Of a DNA stretch of 64,000 nt, positions 52,628 to 61,325 are shown piece by piece. Below the pieces are notes generated by a model, which did no database searches, was not told the DNA's origin, and saw nothing but the letters and a program-made list of their open reading frames with translations. The translations under genes and the position numbers were made by a program. The stretch is taken from positions 62,001 to 126,000 of the forward strand of contig NZ_JAIOGQ010000008.1 in assembly GCF_019904135.1 (NCBI RefSeq), in the 5' to 3' direction. Positions within the stretch are counted from its first letter, which is position 1, and every line of letters starts with the position of its first letter. Source of the DNA: Paenibacillus caui (GTDB lineage: Bacteria > Bacillota > Bacilli > Paenibacillales > Paenibacillaceae).

Positions 52628-54658
52628 TTAAGGGTTAGGGAATACGCGCGTTATCGTTTCCCCGTCGATCCGTACCTGGTACAACACCTCGTACGGTCTT
52701 GTCGACCCGCCGTCGTACTTTGGCACGACGCGGACAAAGACGTTTTTACCGGCCGCGACCTCCTCAGCGATCCGCCTTTCGAACTCGCGGTATATTCCGC
52801 GGTTGATGGTTGGATTCTGAGGGAACAGGTTGCCGGAGGTTTTCGTGCCGAGTCCGCCCAGTTTGTTTCCGATGGCATGGCCCGCGTCGTCCGTACCACG
52901 GCCAAGGAGACGGGCGAAGATGCGCGAAGCGCTGTTTGTTTCCGTTCCTGTGCCGAGATGGTGCGGTTCAAGCTTGGCGAATACGGAACGGATCTCGCCC
53001 CTGCTTCCAAGCATGGTCCTGTAGGTCAATCCGCCGGCCGTCCTGATTTCGTACCTGACGAGCCCTTTGGCGGTCGGAAGCAGCCGTGAGGCGACTATTT
53101 TGCCGAAAGGGATGCGGCTTAGCCCAAGGGTAAAGACGGCCGCAGCAGCATACTCCGGTGACATCAGACGGCGCGGATTCCGGATGATATCGGCGATTTG
53201 ATGGCCGCTTGCTGCAAAACCAAAGCCTGCGGAAACCAATCCAATGGCTGACCATACGCCTAGAAAGGGAAAGGACAGGGCGAATGCGCCGGCAATGAGC
53301 GCTCCTTTTTCCAGGCCGGACAGACGATCCCACCAGTTTTGCAAGCTATCGAACAGGCAGGCGAAGCAGGTGTTCGCCTCACCTCCGGGAGTGAAGCTGC
53401 CAAACGCCGTCCAGCTTAAGACGCACAGCAGGAGGGCTGCCGCGATCGTCAAAGCTGCGTAAATGCTCTGCACCGCGAGATCGGGAAGCCGGGAACGTGC
53501 CTCGGAGTTGCCAAACTGCAGCGTCATGCCGAGCTCCCGGCGTTCGCGCAAAAACTGCAGCAAATAACCGAACTGTCTCCGGTCTTTGAGCAGCATGACC
53601 GTAATGGCGAGAAGCTCGCTTACCGGATTGATAAACGGCTCGTACCGCAGCCTCGGCAGCTCCTTGCGGATCCGGTTCAAAGCCGCATAGTCCAAGAGGA
53701 GGGCAAGGCCAAGCAGCAGCAGGAACAACGGCTTGGCCCTGTAGCCGCTGCCAAGCCAGTCATGGATACGCTCCAGCCATTTCGGGATGGACTGCATGCC
53801 GTTCCATGCGGCGTGATCGAAAATGGCCCAAAGCAGCAGGAGAAGCGGAAACAGATACGCTGCCCGCGTGAGCCGCTTGCGGTAGCGGACGGCAAATCCG
53901 ATTCCGAGTGAAACGAGCGCTGTCAGCAGAGGATGGCCTGCGGTCATTTTATCCGGAGCTATGCTCTCCTCAAAGTACCCGGGAAACCAATCGAATAGGT
54001 TCCAATGGATAACCCGGCCGCCGAGCAGCGTAGAACCGTAGGGAAACATCCCGGTCGTCAGCCGCCTCGCCGTCTCTTCAAGAAACTGAAAGCCTGCCCC
54101 GGTTGCGCCTCCAATAAGCGCAAAATCGCTTAGACTGAGCGAAGTAGCTTTTCTGGAGAATAAAAGAAAAAAGACCAGCGGTAACAGCTTCAGGGATTCT
54201 TCGACGATCGGCGTCAGGAACGCCTGGCTCCATGCGTCCCTCGTTTCACCGGCGAACGCCTCCGTTATGGACTGGACGATTAAGGCATTAAGCGGGGTTA
54301 TGAACCACGCGCCGACAAGGAAGAAAGAGGTGTATGATCGCCAGGTTAACGTCTTGCTTCGGCCGAGAAACCAGAACTGCAGCAGAACGTAAAACGACCA
54401 CATGAACTGGTGGAACAGGGTTCGCGAATCTTTCAAATAAAACAGACTGATGACAAAAACAGCCAATAGGATCCAGGAAATAACCGCATAGAGCTGATAA
54501 ACAACCGGATGTCTCCGTATCCAGCTTCCAATGGTTTGTACTGTCGTTTCCAGAAACGTTTGGATGCCGTTACGCAGTTTATACAAGGATTCCGTCAGAT
54601 TCGTTCCCCCCTTCAAGACATAAATGAAACAGGTTCGGTCTATAAAATCGTTGGGCAT
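52628..54658 (-). CDS. PrsW-like multi-pass membrane protein fused to a C-terminal NS_2-type nuclease domain
   Basis: 676 residues. Residues about 50-330 have some eight helices with PrsW/CPBP-type motifs: EESLK (153-157), LEE (193-195) within GAGFQFLEE, and FDHAAWN (His 282). Two more hydrophobic blocks follow at about 400-415 and 450-485, like a pre-toxin segment. Residues about 585-676 match the DNA/RNA non-specific endonuclease type 2 fold seen in polymorphic toxins: DDAGHAIGNKLGG (His 594), NLFPQNPTINRG, YREFERRI, STRPYEVLYQV and a final RVFPNP. ATG at 54658 has only a weak binding site. Nuclease assignment is by motif; whether it is secreted or self-cleaved is unknown. Confidence 0.8.
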   Translation of the reverse strand: MPNDFIDRTCFIYVLKGGTNLTESLYKLRNGIQTFLETTVQTIGSWIRRHPVVYQLYAVISWILLAVFVISLFYLKDSRTLFHQFMWSFYVLLQFWFLGRSKTLTWRSYTSFFLVGAWFITPLNALIVQSITEAFAGETRDAWSQAFLTPIVEESLKLLPLVFFLLFSRKATSLSLSDFALIGGATGAGFQFLEETARRLTTGMFPYGSTLLGGRVIHWNLFDWFPGYFEESIAPDKMTAGHPLLTALVSLGIGFAVRYRKRLTRAAYLFPLLLLLWAIFDHAAWNGMQSIPKWLERIHDWLGSGYRAKPLFLLLLGLALLLDYAALNRIRKELPRLRYEPFINPVSELLAITVMLLKDRRQFGYLLQFLRERRELGMTLQFGNSEARSRLPDLAVQSIYAALTIAAALLLCVLSWTAFGSFTPGGEANTCFACLFDSLQNWWDRLSGLEKGALIAGAFALSFPFLGVWSAIGLVSAGFGFAASGHQIADIIRNPRRLMSPEYAAAAVFTLGLSRIPFGKIVASRLLPTAKGLVRYEIRTAGGLTYRTMLGSRGEIRSVFAKLEPHHLGTGTETNSASRIFARLLGRGTDDAGHAIGNKLGGLGTKTSGNLFPQNPTINRGIYREFERRIAEEVAAGKNVFVRVVPKYDGGSTRPYEVLYQVRIDGETITRVFPNP

Positions 54659-54746
54659 TTTTCAGTTCCATAATATACCTTAATTTCATGAATGTTGGAA
54701 TAGGCCCTAATTTCCAATTTAGCTTTCATACACTTCCATTTTTTGC

Positions 54747-54790
54747 TTGCGCATAAACCGTGACCACATTATACTAAACGCACAGTTTAG
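54747..54790 (+). promoter_or_regulatory. Promoter with TetR-type palindrome before the aldo/keto reductase gene
   Basis: TTGCGC (54747-54752), 17-base spacer, TATACT (54770-54775). A palindrome CTAAAC-GCACA-GTTTAG (54774-54790) overlaps the -10 edge and the start of transcription, as expected of a repressor operator. The cognate repressor may have been the decayed tetR remnant downstream. Confidence 0.65.
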
Positions 54791-54807
54791 CTAAAGGAGG
54801 AATTACT

Positions 54808-55674
54808 TTGTCCAGTCAACCCGTTTCAGCCGTTGCTTCAGGTTCTTTTGTTATTGGAGGCGACTTGCCCGTCAACCGTCTTGGTTATGGTGTCATGCAG
54901 TTAACCGGACCGGGAGTTTGGGGCGATCCCAGTGATCCCGAAGAAGCCGTTCGCGTTCTTCAAAGAGCTGTGGAGCTTGGCGTTACCTTAATTGATACCG
55001 CCGACGCCTATGGTCCCTTTGTAGCAGACCTTTTGATCCGAAAAGCTCTCCATCCTTACAAGGAGAATCTCGTTATCGCCACCAAGGTAGGCCTGACACG
55101 CTCCGGCCCCAATGATTGGCGTCCGGTCGGCCGCCCGGAATATTTGCGGCAGCAGGTTGAGCTGAACTTGCGCCATCTGGGTCTGGAACGCATTGATTTG
55201 CTCCAGCTTCATCGCATCGATCCTAAAGTGCCGCTTGAAGAACAAATTGGCGAGCTCGCACTCCTCCAAAAGGAAGGAAAGATCCGCCACATCGGACTGA
55301 GCGAGGTAAGCGTAGATCAACTGCAGTCCGCAGGCAAAATCGCGCCGATCGCTTCCGTGCAAAATCTGTACAATTTGGCCAAACGCGATGCGGAGCCGGT
55401 GCTGGAATACGCCGAAGCGAACCAAATCGCTTTTATCCCCTGGTTCCCGCTCGCAACCGGCGCGCTTGCCAAATCAGGCGGACCGCTGGACGAAATCTCC
55501 GGACGTCTTGGTCTGAAGCCATCCCAGCTCGCTCTTGCCTGGCTGCTCAAACGCTCGCCGGTTATGCTGCCGATCCCTGGAACCTCCAAGGTCGCCCATT
55601 TGGAGGAAAATATTGCGGCGGCTGGAATCGAGCTTACAGGCGAGGATTTTGCGGCATTGTCAAAGCTGGTTTAA
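54808..55674 (+). CDS. Aldo/keto reductase
   Basis: 288 residues, TIM-barrel AKR. Catalytic Asp-Tyr in LIDTADAYG, Lys in VIATKVGL, and His in LLQLHRIDP; nucleotide-binding end [14 protein letters not shown]. Reduces aldehydes or ketones with NADPH. TTG start with AAAGGAGG upstream. The TetR-type operator and remnant regulator suggest induction by a small toxic carbonyl or drug in the ancestor. Confidence 0.93.
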   Translation: MSSQPVSAVASGSFVIGGDLPVNRLGYGVMQLTGPGVWGDPSDPEEAVRVLQRAVELGVTLIDTADAYGPFVADLLIRKALHPYKENLVIATKVGLTRSGPNDWRPVGRPEYLRQQVELNLRHLGLERIDLLQLHRIDPKVPLEEQIGELALLQKEGKIRHIGLSEVSVDQLQSAGKIAPIASVQNLYNLAKRDAEPVLEYAEANQIAFIPWFPLATGALAKSGGPLDEISGRLGLKPSQLALAWLLKRSPVMLPIPGTSKVAHLEENIAAAGIELTGEDFAALSKLV

Positions 55675-55682
55675 GGGGAGCG

Positions 55683-56060
55683 ATCATAAGAAGAGCAAGG
55701 CCGTGCAGAATTGCCGGGCTCACGCCAAACATCCGCGCTGCGCCCGCACCCATGGAGCAGCGCTGTGTGCAGCCCGCGAGCTGGAGGAAGGCGGACTGCC
55801 CGCCGCAACCCTTGATGCCATCAGCGCGCGGTCCGGTGTAGGAATAGCGACGCTTGTACAAGCATTGGCCCAACCGGACCGCCACATGCGGGCAGAAGCC
55901 CTCGGCCGGCATGTGGCGGACGCTATTCCGCTTCCTGATACCGGCAGCGCCCGAGGAGACTTGACCGAGCAGCGAGCAGGCCCGCCATGTCAGCGCCTTC
56001 TATTCCAGCCATGCCGGAACCGCCTCCCGCGCAGCTCCTGCCGCCTCTGCCATCCGCTCA
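55683..56060 (+). pseudogene. Decayed TetR-family regulator
   Basis: One frame reads AARELEEGGLPAATLDAISA-RSGV, the TetR helix-turn-helix. At about 55853 the expected ATLYKHWPNRTA jumps to the next frame (TAC AAG CAT TGG CCC AAC CGG ACC) and then returns to EALGRHVADAIPLPDT. Two compensating shifts, a lost residue in the helix, and no intact start or full-length frame show a broken gene. The tail merges into the end of eda on the opposite strand. Confidence 0.75.
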
Positions 56061-56738
56061 ATTTTGTTCGCCAGTTACGGCTGATTGGTATGCTTTCACG
56101 TATTCTGCCGCCTTGTTCGCGACTAGGGAATAGTCCTGCCGTTTGACCGCTTCGCTGGTCAAGTCGGAACCGATGCCCACCGCCACAGCGCCCGCACGGA
56201 CCCACTCGGCCAAATTGTCCAAAGAAACCCCGCCCGTCGGCATCAGGTTTGCCTGCGGAAACGGCCCTTTGATCGCTTTAATCATCGAGGGGGTAAAAGC
56301 ATTGCCCGGAAAAAGCTTGATGATGTCGGCTCCAAGCTCCAGGGCGGTTTGAATTTCGCCCACGGTCATCGCTCCCGGCATGACAGGCACCTGATAGCGG
56401 TTACAAAGTTTCACCGTTTCAGGGTTGACAGACGGTGCGACGACGAATACTGCACCGCTCATAATCGCGGCCCGCGCCGTTTCCGGATCAAGCACTGTTC
56501 CGGCGCCGATGATGGCGCGGTTTTTTTCCTGGGCGGTGTTCCAGCTGTATTTGCGGGCCAGCTTCTCGATGGCCTCCAGGGCGTAGGGAACAGTCAGCGT
56601 AATTTCAATGACTTTAATGCCGCCTGCGATCGCCTGTTCCGCCATCTCTGCCACCTGTTCCGGCGTTTCCCCGCGCAGGACGGCGACTATGCCCTCCCGG
56701 GCAATCTGTTGCAGGATTTCAATTTTTTTCATAACCAT
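56058..56738 (-). CDS. eda: KDPG/KHG aldolase
   Basis: 226 residues from the ATG at 56738 (AGGGG 9 bases upstream). Class I aldolase: REGIVAVLRGETPEQ, VIEITLTVPYALEAI, GAGTVLDPE, the Schiff-base lysine in ADIIKLFPGN, and LMPTGGVSLDN. Splits 2-keto-3-deoxy-6-phosphogluconate to pyruvate and glyceraldehyde-3-phosphate, the last step of uronate breakdown. Works directly after kdgK encoded upstream. Confidence 0.95.
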   Translation of the reverse strand: MVMKKIEILQQIAREGIVAVLRGETPEQVAEMAEQAIAGGIKVIEITLTVPYALEAIEKLARKYSWNTAQEKNRAIIGAGTVLDPETARAAIMSGAVFVVAPSVNPETVKLCNRYQVPVMPGAMTVGEIQTALELGADIIKLFPGNAFTPSMIKAIKGPFPQANLMPTGGVSLDNLAEWVRAGAVAVGIGSDLTSEAVKRQDYSLVANKAAEYVKAYQSAVTGEQN

Positions 56739-56784
56739 GCAGTGCATCCCCTGTTCATAGTAATCAAAAACCTGCTAACTCCAT

Positions 56785-57768
56785 TTAACGCTCTACATGA
56801 ACTCTTCCTTCAAGAATACCTTCCACGTCCTCCCATGCCGGCAAGCCCTCCCAGTCTCCAGGCGCCTGGATGACCATCGACCCGACGAGGTTCCCCAAAC
56901 GGACTGCTTCCTCATTGGATCGTCCCTGAAGCAGGCCGGCCAGAAACCCGGCGCAAAAGCCGTCACCCGCGCCAACCGGGTCAACGACTTCCCTCACCGG
57001 AAAATAAGGCACTTCCGACAAAACACCCTTATGGAGCAAATAAGTGGCTTGTTCCCCGCCCTTGATGACGCTCATACCGGGCAGTTTGTTCAGCTCAGGC
57101 AGCATCTCTGCCAGCGATTCTTTTTGGTAAAGCAGCCGCAGCTCATCCAGCCCGGGCAGGAAATAGTCAGCCTGTTCCGCGATTGCCAGCAGCGTTGGCC
57201 TGGCTTCATCGATGCTCCAGAGCTTGAGCCTGAGATTCGGATCGAAGCTGACCTTGGTCCCGTGCTTCTTCGCCAGCGCAACAGCCTGGAACGCCGTATC
57301 TTTGCAAGAGGGGCTCAGCGCAGTCGTGATCCCGGTAATGTGCAAAATTTGCGCGCCAGCAATATACGCTTCGTTCAAATGTTCCGGCTGCATGCCGCTC
57401 GCTGCAGAATGCCGACGGTAGTAGTACACCGAGCTTTTGCCAAAGGCCTTCTCCCGCAGCATGAGTCCGGTAGGCGTATCGTCCGCGAACCAGACGCCCG
57501 ATACGTCAACGCCTTCTCCCCGGATCGCCTTGAAGATGCGCCGGCCCAGCGGGTCGCTGCCCAGCCTGCCGAACCAGCCCGCCCGGCGGCCAAGCCGGGC
57601 AAGCCCGATCGCCACATTGCTCTCCGCTCCTCCAAAAGACATTTCAAGACCGGAACTGTACTCGAGCCCCTTTTGGTCCGCGCATATCACTAACCCCATC
57701 GATTCTCCGAACGTCACCACCTCGGGTGCGATTGGAACGATTGAAACACTGGGGGATCCAGGCACCAT
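56785..57768 (-). CDS. kdgK: 2-keto-3-deoxygluconate kinase (PfkB family)
   Basis: 327 residues from the ATG at 57768 (AAGGAG 9 bases upstream; ATG 57774 is too close). Substrate-site FGGAESNVAIGLARLG, YYYRRHSAASGM, SFDPNLRLKLW, and the PfkB signature EVVDPVGAGDGFCAGFLAG with the catalytic Asp. Produces KDPG for the aldolase. Divergent from kduI. Confidence 0.94.
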   Translation of the reverse strand: MVPGSPSVSIVPIAPEVVTFGESMGLVICADQKGLEYSSGLEMSFGGAESNVAIGLARLGRRAGWFGRLGSDPLGRRIFKAIRGEGVDVSGVWFADDTPTGLMLREKAFGKSSVYYYRRHSAASGMQPEHLNEAYIAGAQILHITGITTALSPSCKDTAFQAVALAKKHGTKVSFDPNLRLKLWSIDEARPTLLAIAEQADYFLPGLDELRLLYQKESLAEMLPELNKLPGMSVIKGGEQATYLLHKGVLSEVPYFPVREVVDPVGAGDGFCAGFLAGLLQGRSNEEAVRLGNLVGSMVIQAPGDWEGLPAWEDVEGILEGRVHVER

Positions 57769-57805
57769 ACTCATCCGCTCCTTTCAGAAATCAGCGTTTT
57801 AAATC

Positions 57806-57838
57806 CATAAACAAATAAAAGAACGTTTATTTATGTTT
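57806..57838. promoter_or_regulatory. Imperfect palindrome between kdgK and kduI
   Basis: ATAAACAAATAAA and TTTATTTATGTTT face each other across about 7 bases in the divergent promoter region. A DeoR-family regulator encoded two genes away, or the AraC protein, could bind here to control both directions. Confidence 0.45.
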
Positions 57839-57928
57839 GTTTTAGTATTAACTATTGATTTATGCACCAAAAAGTTTTAAGTTGTACCTATATGAACCTA
57901 AATTGATTGATAAAAAGGAGAATGCTGC

Positions 57929-58762
57929 ATGGAAATCCGTTATGCCTCCAATCCGAATGAAGTCAAGCGGTTTGATACCGAACGGTTGCGTGAGGAATTT
58001 GTGATTGAGTCTCTTTTTGTCCAGGATGAGCTGACCCTCGTTTATTCTCACGTCGACCGGTTTATCGTGGGAGGCGTTGTTCCCGTGAATCAAGCGGTCG
58101 CGCTCGAGGCGGACCCGAAGGAAATCGGGGCGGCTACCTTCCTGGAGCGCCGGGAAATCGGCATTATCAACATTGGCGGCCAAGGAACGGTGAGCGTAGA
58201 CGGCACGGACTACACCTTGGATTCGAAGGAGTGCCTGTATGTTGGGCAAGGTGCGAAAGAGGTTCTGTTTAAAAGCACAAATCCTGCGGCGCCGGCCAAA
58301 TTTTACTTGAACTCCACCCCTGCTCACAAAACCTACCCAACCGTGAGAACAAGCCCATCGGATGCTTTCAACGTTCATTTGGGTGCGATTGACAACTCCA
58401 ATGAGCGAACCATTTATCGTTATATTCATGAACAAGGGATTCAAAGCTGCCAGCTCGTCATGGGCATGACCGAGCTTAAGAAAGGCAACATGTGGAACAC
58501 CATGCCAGCGCATACGCATAACCGCCGGTCCGAAGTATACCTGTACTTCAACGTTCCCGAGGACAGCGTCGTGTTCCATCTGATGGGCGAGCCTCAGGAA
58601 ACCCGGCATGTGGTGATGCGCAATGAGCAGGCCGTCATTTCGCCAAGCTGGTCCATTCACAGCGGTGTAGGCACCAGCAATTATATTTTTATTTGGGGGA
58701 TGGCCGGTGAGAACCAGGTGTTCGAGGATATGGACGGGGTGGCTATGAAGGAGCTAAAATAA
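57929..58762 (+). CDS. kduI: 5-keto-4-deoxyuronate isomerase
   Basis: 277 residues, full length. Cupin-type isomerase with MEIRYASNPNEVKRFDTERLREEF, RREIGIINIGGQG, zinc ligands in MPAHTHNRRSEVYLYFN (His, His, Glu) and SPSWSIHSGVG. Converts 5-keto-4-deoxyuronate from pectin or glycosaminoglycan fragments to 2,5-diketo-3-deoxygluconate. AAAAGGAG site. Confidence 0.97.
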   Translation: MEIRYASNPNEVKRFDTERLREEFVIESLFVQDELTLVYSHVDRFIVGGVVPVNQAVALEADPKEIGAATFLERREIGIINIGGQGTVSVDGTDYTLDSKECLYVGQGAKEVLFKSTNPAAPAKFYLNSTPAHKTYPTVRTSPSDAFNVHLGAIDNSNERTIYRYIHEQGIQSCQLVMGMTELKKGNMWNTMPAHTHNRRSEVYLYFNVPEDSVVFHLMGEPQETRHVVMRNEQAVISPSWSIHSGVGTSNYIFIWGMAGENQVFEDMDGVAMKELK

Positions 58763-58798
58763 ATAGCAACACACTGATATAGAACGGATGAAACGGAT

Positions 58799-59551
58799 AT
58801 GAACCCTTTACGCAGATACGAGAAAATTATGGAAGCCTTATTGACCGAAAAGGAAGTGACTGTCGCAAAGCTCAGCGAGCGGCTTCAGGTAACAGGCAAG
58901 ACGATTCGCGAGGATTTGACGAAGCTTGAGGAGCAGGGATTGGTGCTGCGCGTCCATGGAGGTGCGGTGCTGGCCAACAGCGACCAGTTCGGCATTCTTC
59001 CCGGAAAGGAGCCTTTAGTCAAGCATGCGGAAGAGAAATCCGAAATTGCCGAAACGGCCATCCGGTTCATTTTCGCGAACGATATCATTGCCCTGGACGG
59101 GGGATCCACAACGCTCGAAATTGCCCGGCGGCTGGGAAACAGCCCGATCACCGTCATCACGAATGACGTCTACATCATCTCCGAGCTGGCGCCTATGGAG
59201 AACGTTCGGCTCGTTGTCCCCGGCGGCTACCGGGTCCGCAACATGCTGGCCGGTCCTGAAGCCGTCTCTTATATTCGGAACCTGAATATTCAGAAAGCGT
59301 TCATTTCCGCAACCGGAGTTCATCCGGAGCACGGATTATCTGTATACACCGGCGATTTAATCGACTTTAAACGCGCTTTGATCGAGACTTCGCGCGAAAG
59401 CTTTGCCGTCGTAGACCACCACAAATTCGGACACAGCGCCTTGCGTACCTTTGCCCCTCTGTCTGAAATGACGGCCATCATCACAGATCGGGCCCTTCCG
59501 TCAGAAACGGCTGAGCAGTTTCGTAAGGCCGGAATCCGTCTTGAACAGTAA
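58799..59551 (+). CDS. DeoR-family transcriptional regulator of uronate genes
   Basis: 250 residues. N-terminal winged helix (RRYEKIMEALLTEKEVTVAKLSERL, TGKTIREDLTKLEEQGLVLRVHGGAV) and a sugar-phosphate sensor domain with ALDGGSTTLEIAR and TNDVYI. Lies between kduI and kduD on the same strand, so it most likely represses this pathway in response to a phosphorylated intermediate such as KDPG. The ribosome binding site is weak. Confidence 0.9.
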   Translation: MNPLRRYEKIMEALLTEKEVTVAKLSERLQVTGKTIREDLTKLEEQGLVLRVHGGAVLANSDQFGILPGKEPLVKHAEEKSEIAETAIRFIFANDIIALDGGSTTLEIARRLGNSPITVITNDVYIISELAPMENVRLVVPGGYRVRNMLAGPEAVSYIRNLNIQKAFISATGVHPEHGLSVYTGDLIDFKRALIETSRESFAVVDHHKFGHSALRTFAPLSEMTAIITDRALPSETAEQFRKAGIRLEQ

Positions 59552-59605
59552 TGCAGCAATGCCGCAAATAAACTGCCCTTAAACCTATAAATAAGGAGAA
59601 TAGAT

Positions 59606-60358
59606 ATGAAATGTTTTGATCTTACCGGAAAAACAGCCCTGGTGACCGGAGCTTCCGGCGGGCTGGGCCAGGGCATCGCTTTGGGACTCGCCGAAGCCGG
59701 AGCCGACATTGTTGCGGTCTCCCTGTCCAGCAGCGAGGAAACGGTTAAGGGCGTGACCGCCCTGGGACGAAAAGCGGCCGAAATCTCCGTCGATCTCAGT
59801 CAGGCCAACCAATTGGAAAGCGTATTCAAAGAGGGCCTAGAGCTGACGGGCCGCATTGACATTCTGGTAAATAACGCGGGCATTATCCGCCGCACGCCCG
59901 CTGCAGAACACAGCAGCCAGGATTGGTACGATGTCCTCGACATCAACCTGAATACGGTGTTCCTGCTCTCCCAACTGGCGGGCAAGCATATGATTTCAAG
60001 AGGAAGCGGCAAAATTATCAATATTGCCTCCATGCTTTCTTTTCAAGGCGGGATCAACGTTCCGGGTTATACAGCAAGCAAGCATGGCGTCGCCGGTCTC
60101 ACCAAAGCCTTCGCCAATGAATGGGCAAGCAAAGGGATTCAGGTCAACGCCCTGGCTCCGGGCTACATGGTCACCGACAACACGGCGCCGATCCGGAAGG
60201 ATGAGCAGCGCACCCAGTCCATTACGGACCGGATTCCGGCCGGCCGCTGGGGAACCCCGGAAGATTTGAAAGGTCCCGCTGTCTTCCTCGCTTCTGCCGC
60301 ATCCGATTATTTGAACGGACATATTTTATGCGTAGACGGCGGCTGGATGGCAAGATAA
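59606..60358 (+). CDS. kduD: 2-dehydro-3-deoxy-D-gluconate 5-dehydrogenase
   Basis: 250 residues, SDR fold. TGASGGLGQGIALGLAEAGADIV, NNAGIIRRTPA, catalytic NIASMLSFQGG (Ser) and GYTASKHGV (Tyr, Lys), ending LCVDGGWMAR. Reduces 2,5-diketo-3-deoxygluconate to KDG, linking KduI to KdgK. AAGGAG before the ATG. Confidence 0.96.
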   Translation: MKCFDLTGKTALVTGASGGLGQGIALGLAEAGADIVAVSLSSSEETVKGVTALGRKAAEISVDLSQANQLESVFKEGLELTGRIDILVNNAGIIRRTPAAEHSSQDWYDVLDINLNTVFLLSQLAGKHMISRGSGKIINIASMLSFQGGINVPGYTASKHGVAGLTKAFANEWASKGIQVNALAPGYMVTDNTAPIRKDEQRTQSITDRIPAGRWGTPEDLKGPAVFLASAASDYLNGHILCVDGGWMAR

Positions 60359-60420
60359 ATATAGTCCCGAAAAAATAAAACGATATACCGCCATTCCAAC
60401 CGGCGTAGGCCCACCGCTTG

Positions 60421-61203
60421 CTAAAGCATATGGGATTTTCGATAAACCGACGGGTTAATTCCGTATGCTTTCTTAAAGCTCTTGCTCAAATGGTGTTCAT
60501 CCGTAAACCCGCAGCGTTCCGCAATGTCGGCCAGTGTCAAATTCGTCTGGACGAGAAATTGCTGTACCTTTTCCATCCTGATCCGGTGCACGTACTCACT
60601 TGGAGTCATCTGAAATTCTTTCTTGAATATCCGGAACAATTGCACCTGGCTGATCCCTATTTCCCGGGCCACTGCTTTCACCGCAGGGCCCTTTTCCAGC
60701 TTCTGCTCAAGCAAACGGACGGCGCGTTGAAGAAACGGATTTTCGCTGAACAAGCTCGTCTGCGGCTGACGGCGATTCTCCATGACGTATAAAAGCCAAA
60801 GATCCCGCAGCAGATGCTTCTTATACTGCAAGGCCGTTCTGCTGCCGGAATGATCCGTCTCCCGAAATAGCGCCAGAGTCGAGTTGAAGCGCCGCGTGTT
60901 GATCAGACGGATTTTTCCGTCCTCTGCTATTTCCTCTAGGGATGAAGGACCCCCGCCGCTCCAATCAAAACCGATAAAATGAAAGCTTAAGAAGGATGTA
61001 TCGCGATAAAACGTTGTTTCGGGAGGACATAGGATCATGTCTCCCTTAATGGCCTTTCCGATCATGCTGCCCATCCTGAACGTGAATTCGCCTTCATCCA
61101 CGATAAAGCAGCTCCAATGCGTATATTTATCATACTCCTTCATGAATTGCTTGGCGCCTTCTACGTACACATGAAACAAGAGCTCCGGCTCCCAGTCCTC
61201 CAT
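60421..61203 (-). CDS. AraC-family transcriptional regulator
   Basis: 260 residues from the ATG at 61203, chosen for the GGAGG six bases upstream. N-terminal cupin-like sensor (YTHWSCFIVDEGEFTFRMG), C-terminal double helix-turn-helix (VKAVAREIGISQVQLFRIFKKEF, LTLADIAERCGFTDEHHLSKSFKKAYGINPSVYR). Divergent from the gene at 61326 across about 120 bp with repeats, so it probably activates that gene and possibly the uronate cluster. Confidence 0.92.
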   Translation of the reverse strand: MEDWEPELLFHVYVEGAKQFMKEYDKYTHWSCFIVDEGEFTFRMGSMIGKAIKGDMILCPPETTFYRDTSFLSFHFIGFDWSGGGPSSLEEIAEDGKIRLINTRRFNSTLALFRETDHSGSRTALQYKKHLLRDLWLLYVMENRRQPQTSLFSENPFLQRAVRLLEQKLEKGPAVKAVAREIGISQVQLFRIFKKEFQMTPSEYVHRIRMEKVQQFLVQTNLTLADIAERCGFTDEHHLSKSFKKAYGINPSVYRKSHML

Positions 61204-61260
61204 GGCTTGCCTCCACATCTGAAATTATTTACAAGTATAACGATAAATTTATACATTATC

Positions 61261-61304
61261 AAAGTAATATTGATACTTTACAATGAAGTCAACAATGAAG
61301 TCAA
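61261..61304. promoter_or_regulatory. Inverted and tandem direct repeats between the AraC gene and the gene at 61326
   Basis: AAAGTA-N7-TACTTT (61261-61279) is followed at once by two exact tandem copies of CAATGAAGTCAA (61281-61304). Direct repeats of this sort are usual AraC-family binding sites, yet they lie only about 20-45 bases before the start codon. Confidence 0.5.
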
Positions 61305-61325
61305 ACTACAAGGAGGCTAAAAAAT

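Noticed and set aside
56797-57693. 298-codon frame antisense to kdgK
   Set aside because: Shadow of a gene with full PfkB signatures.
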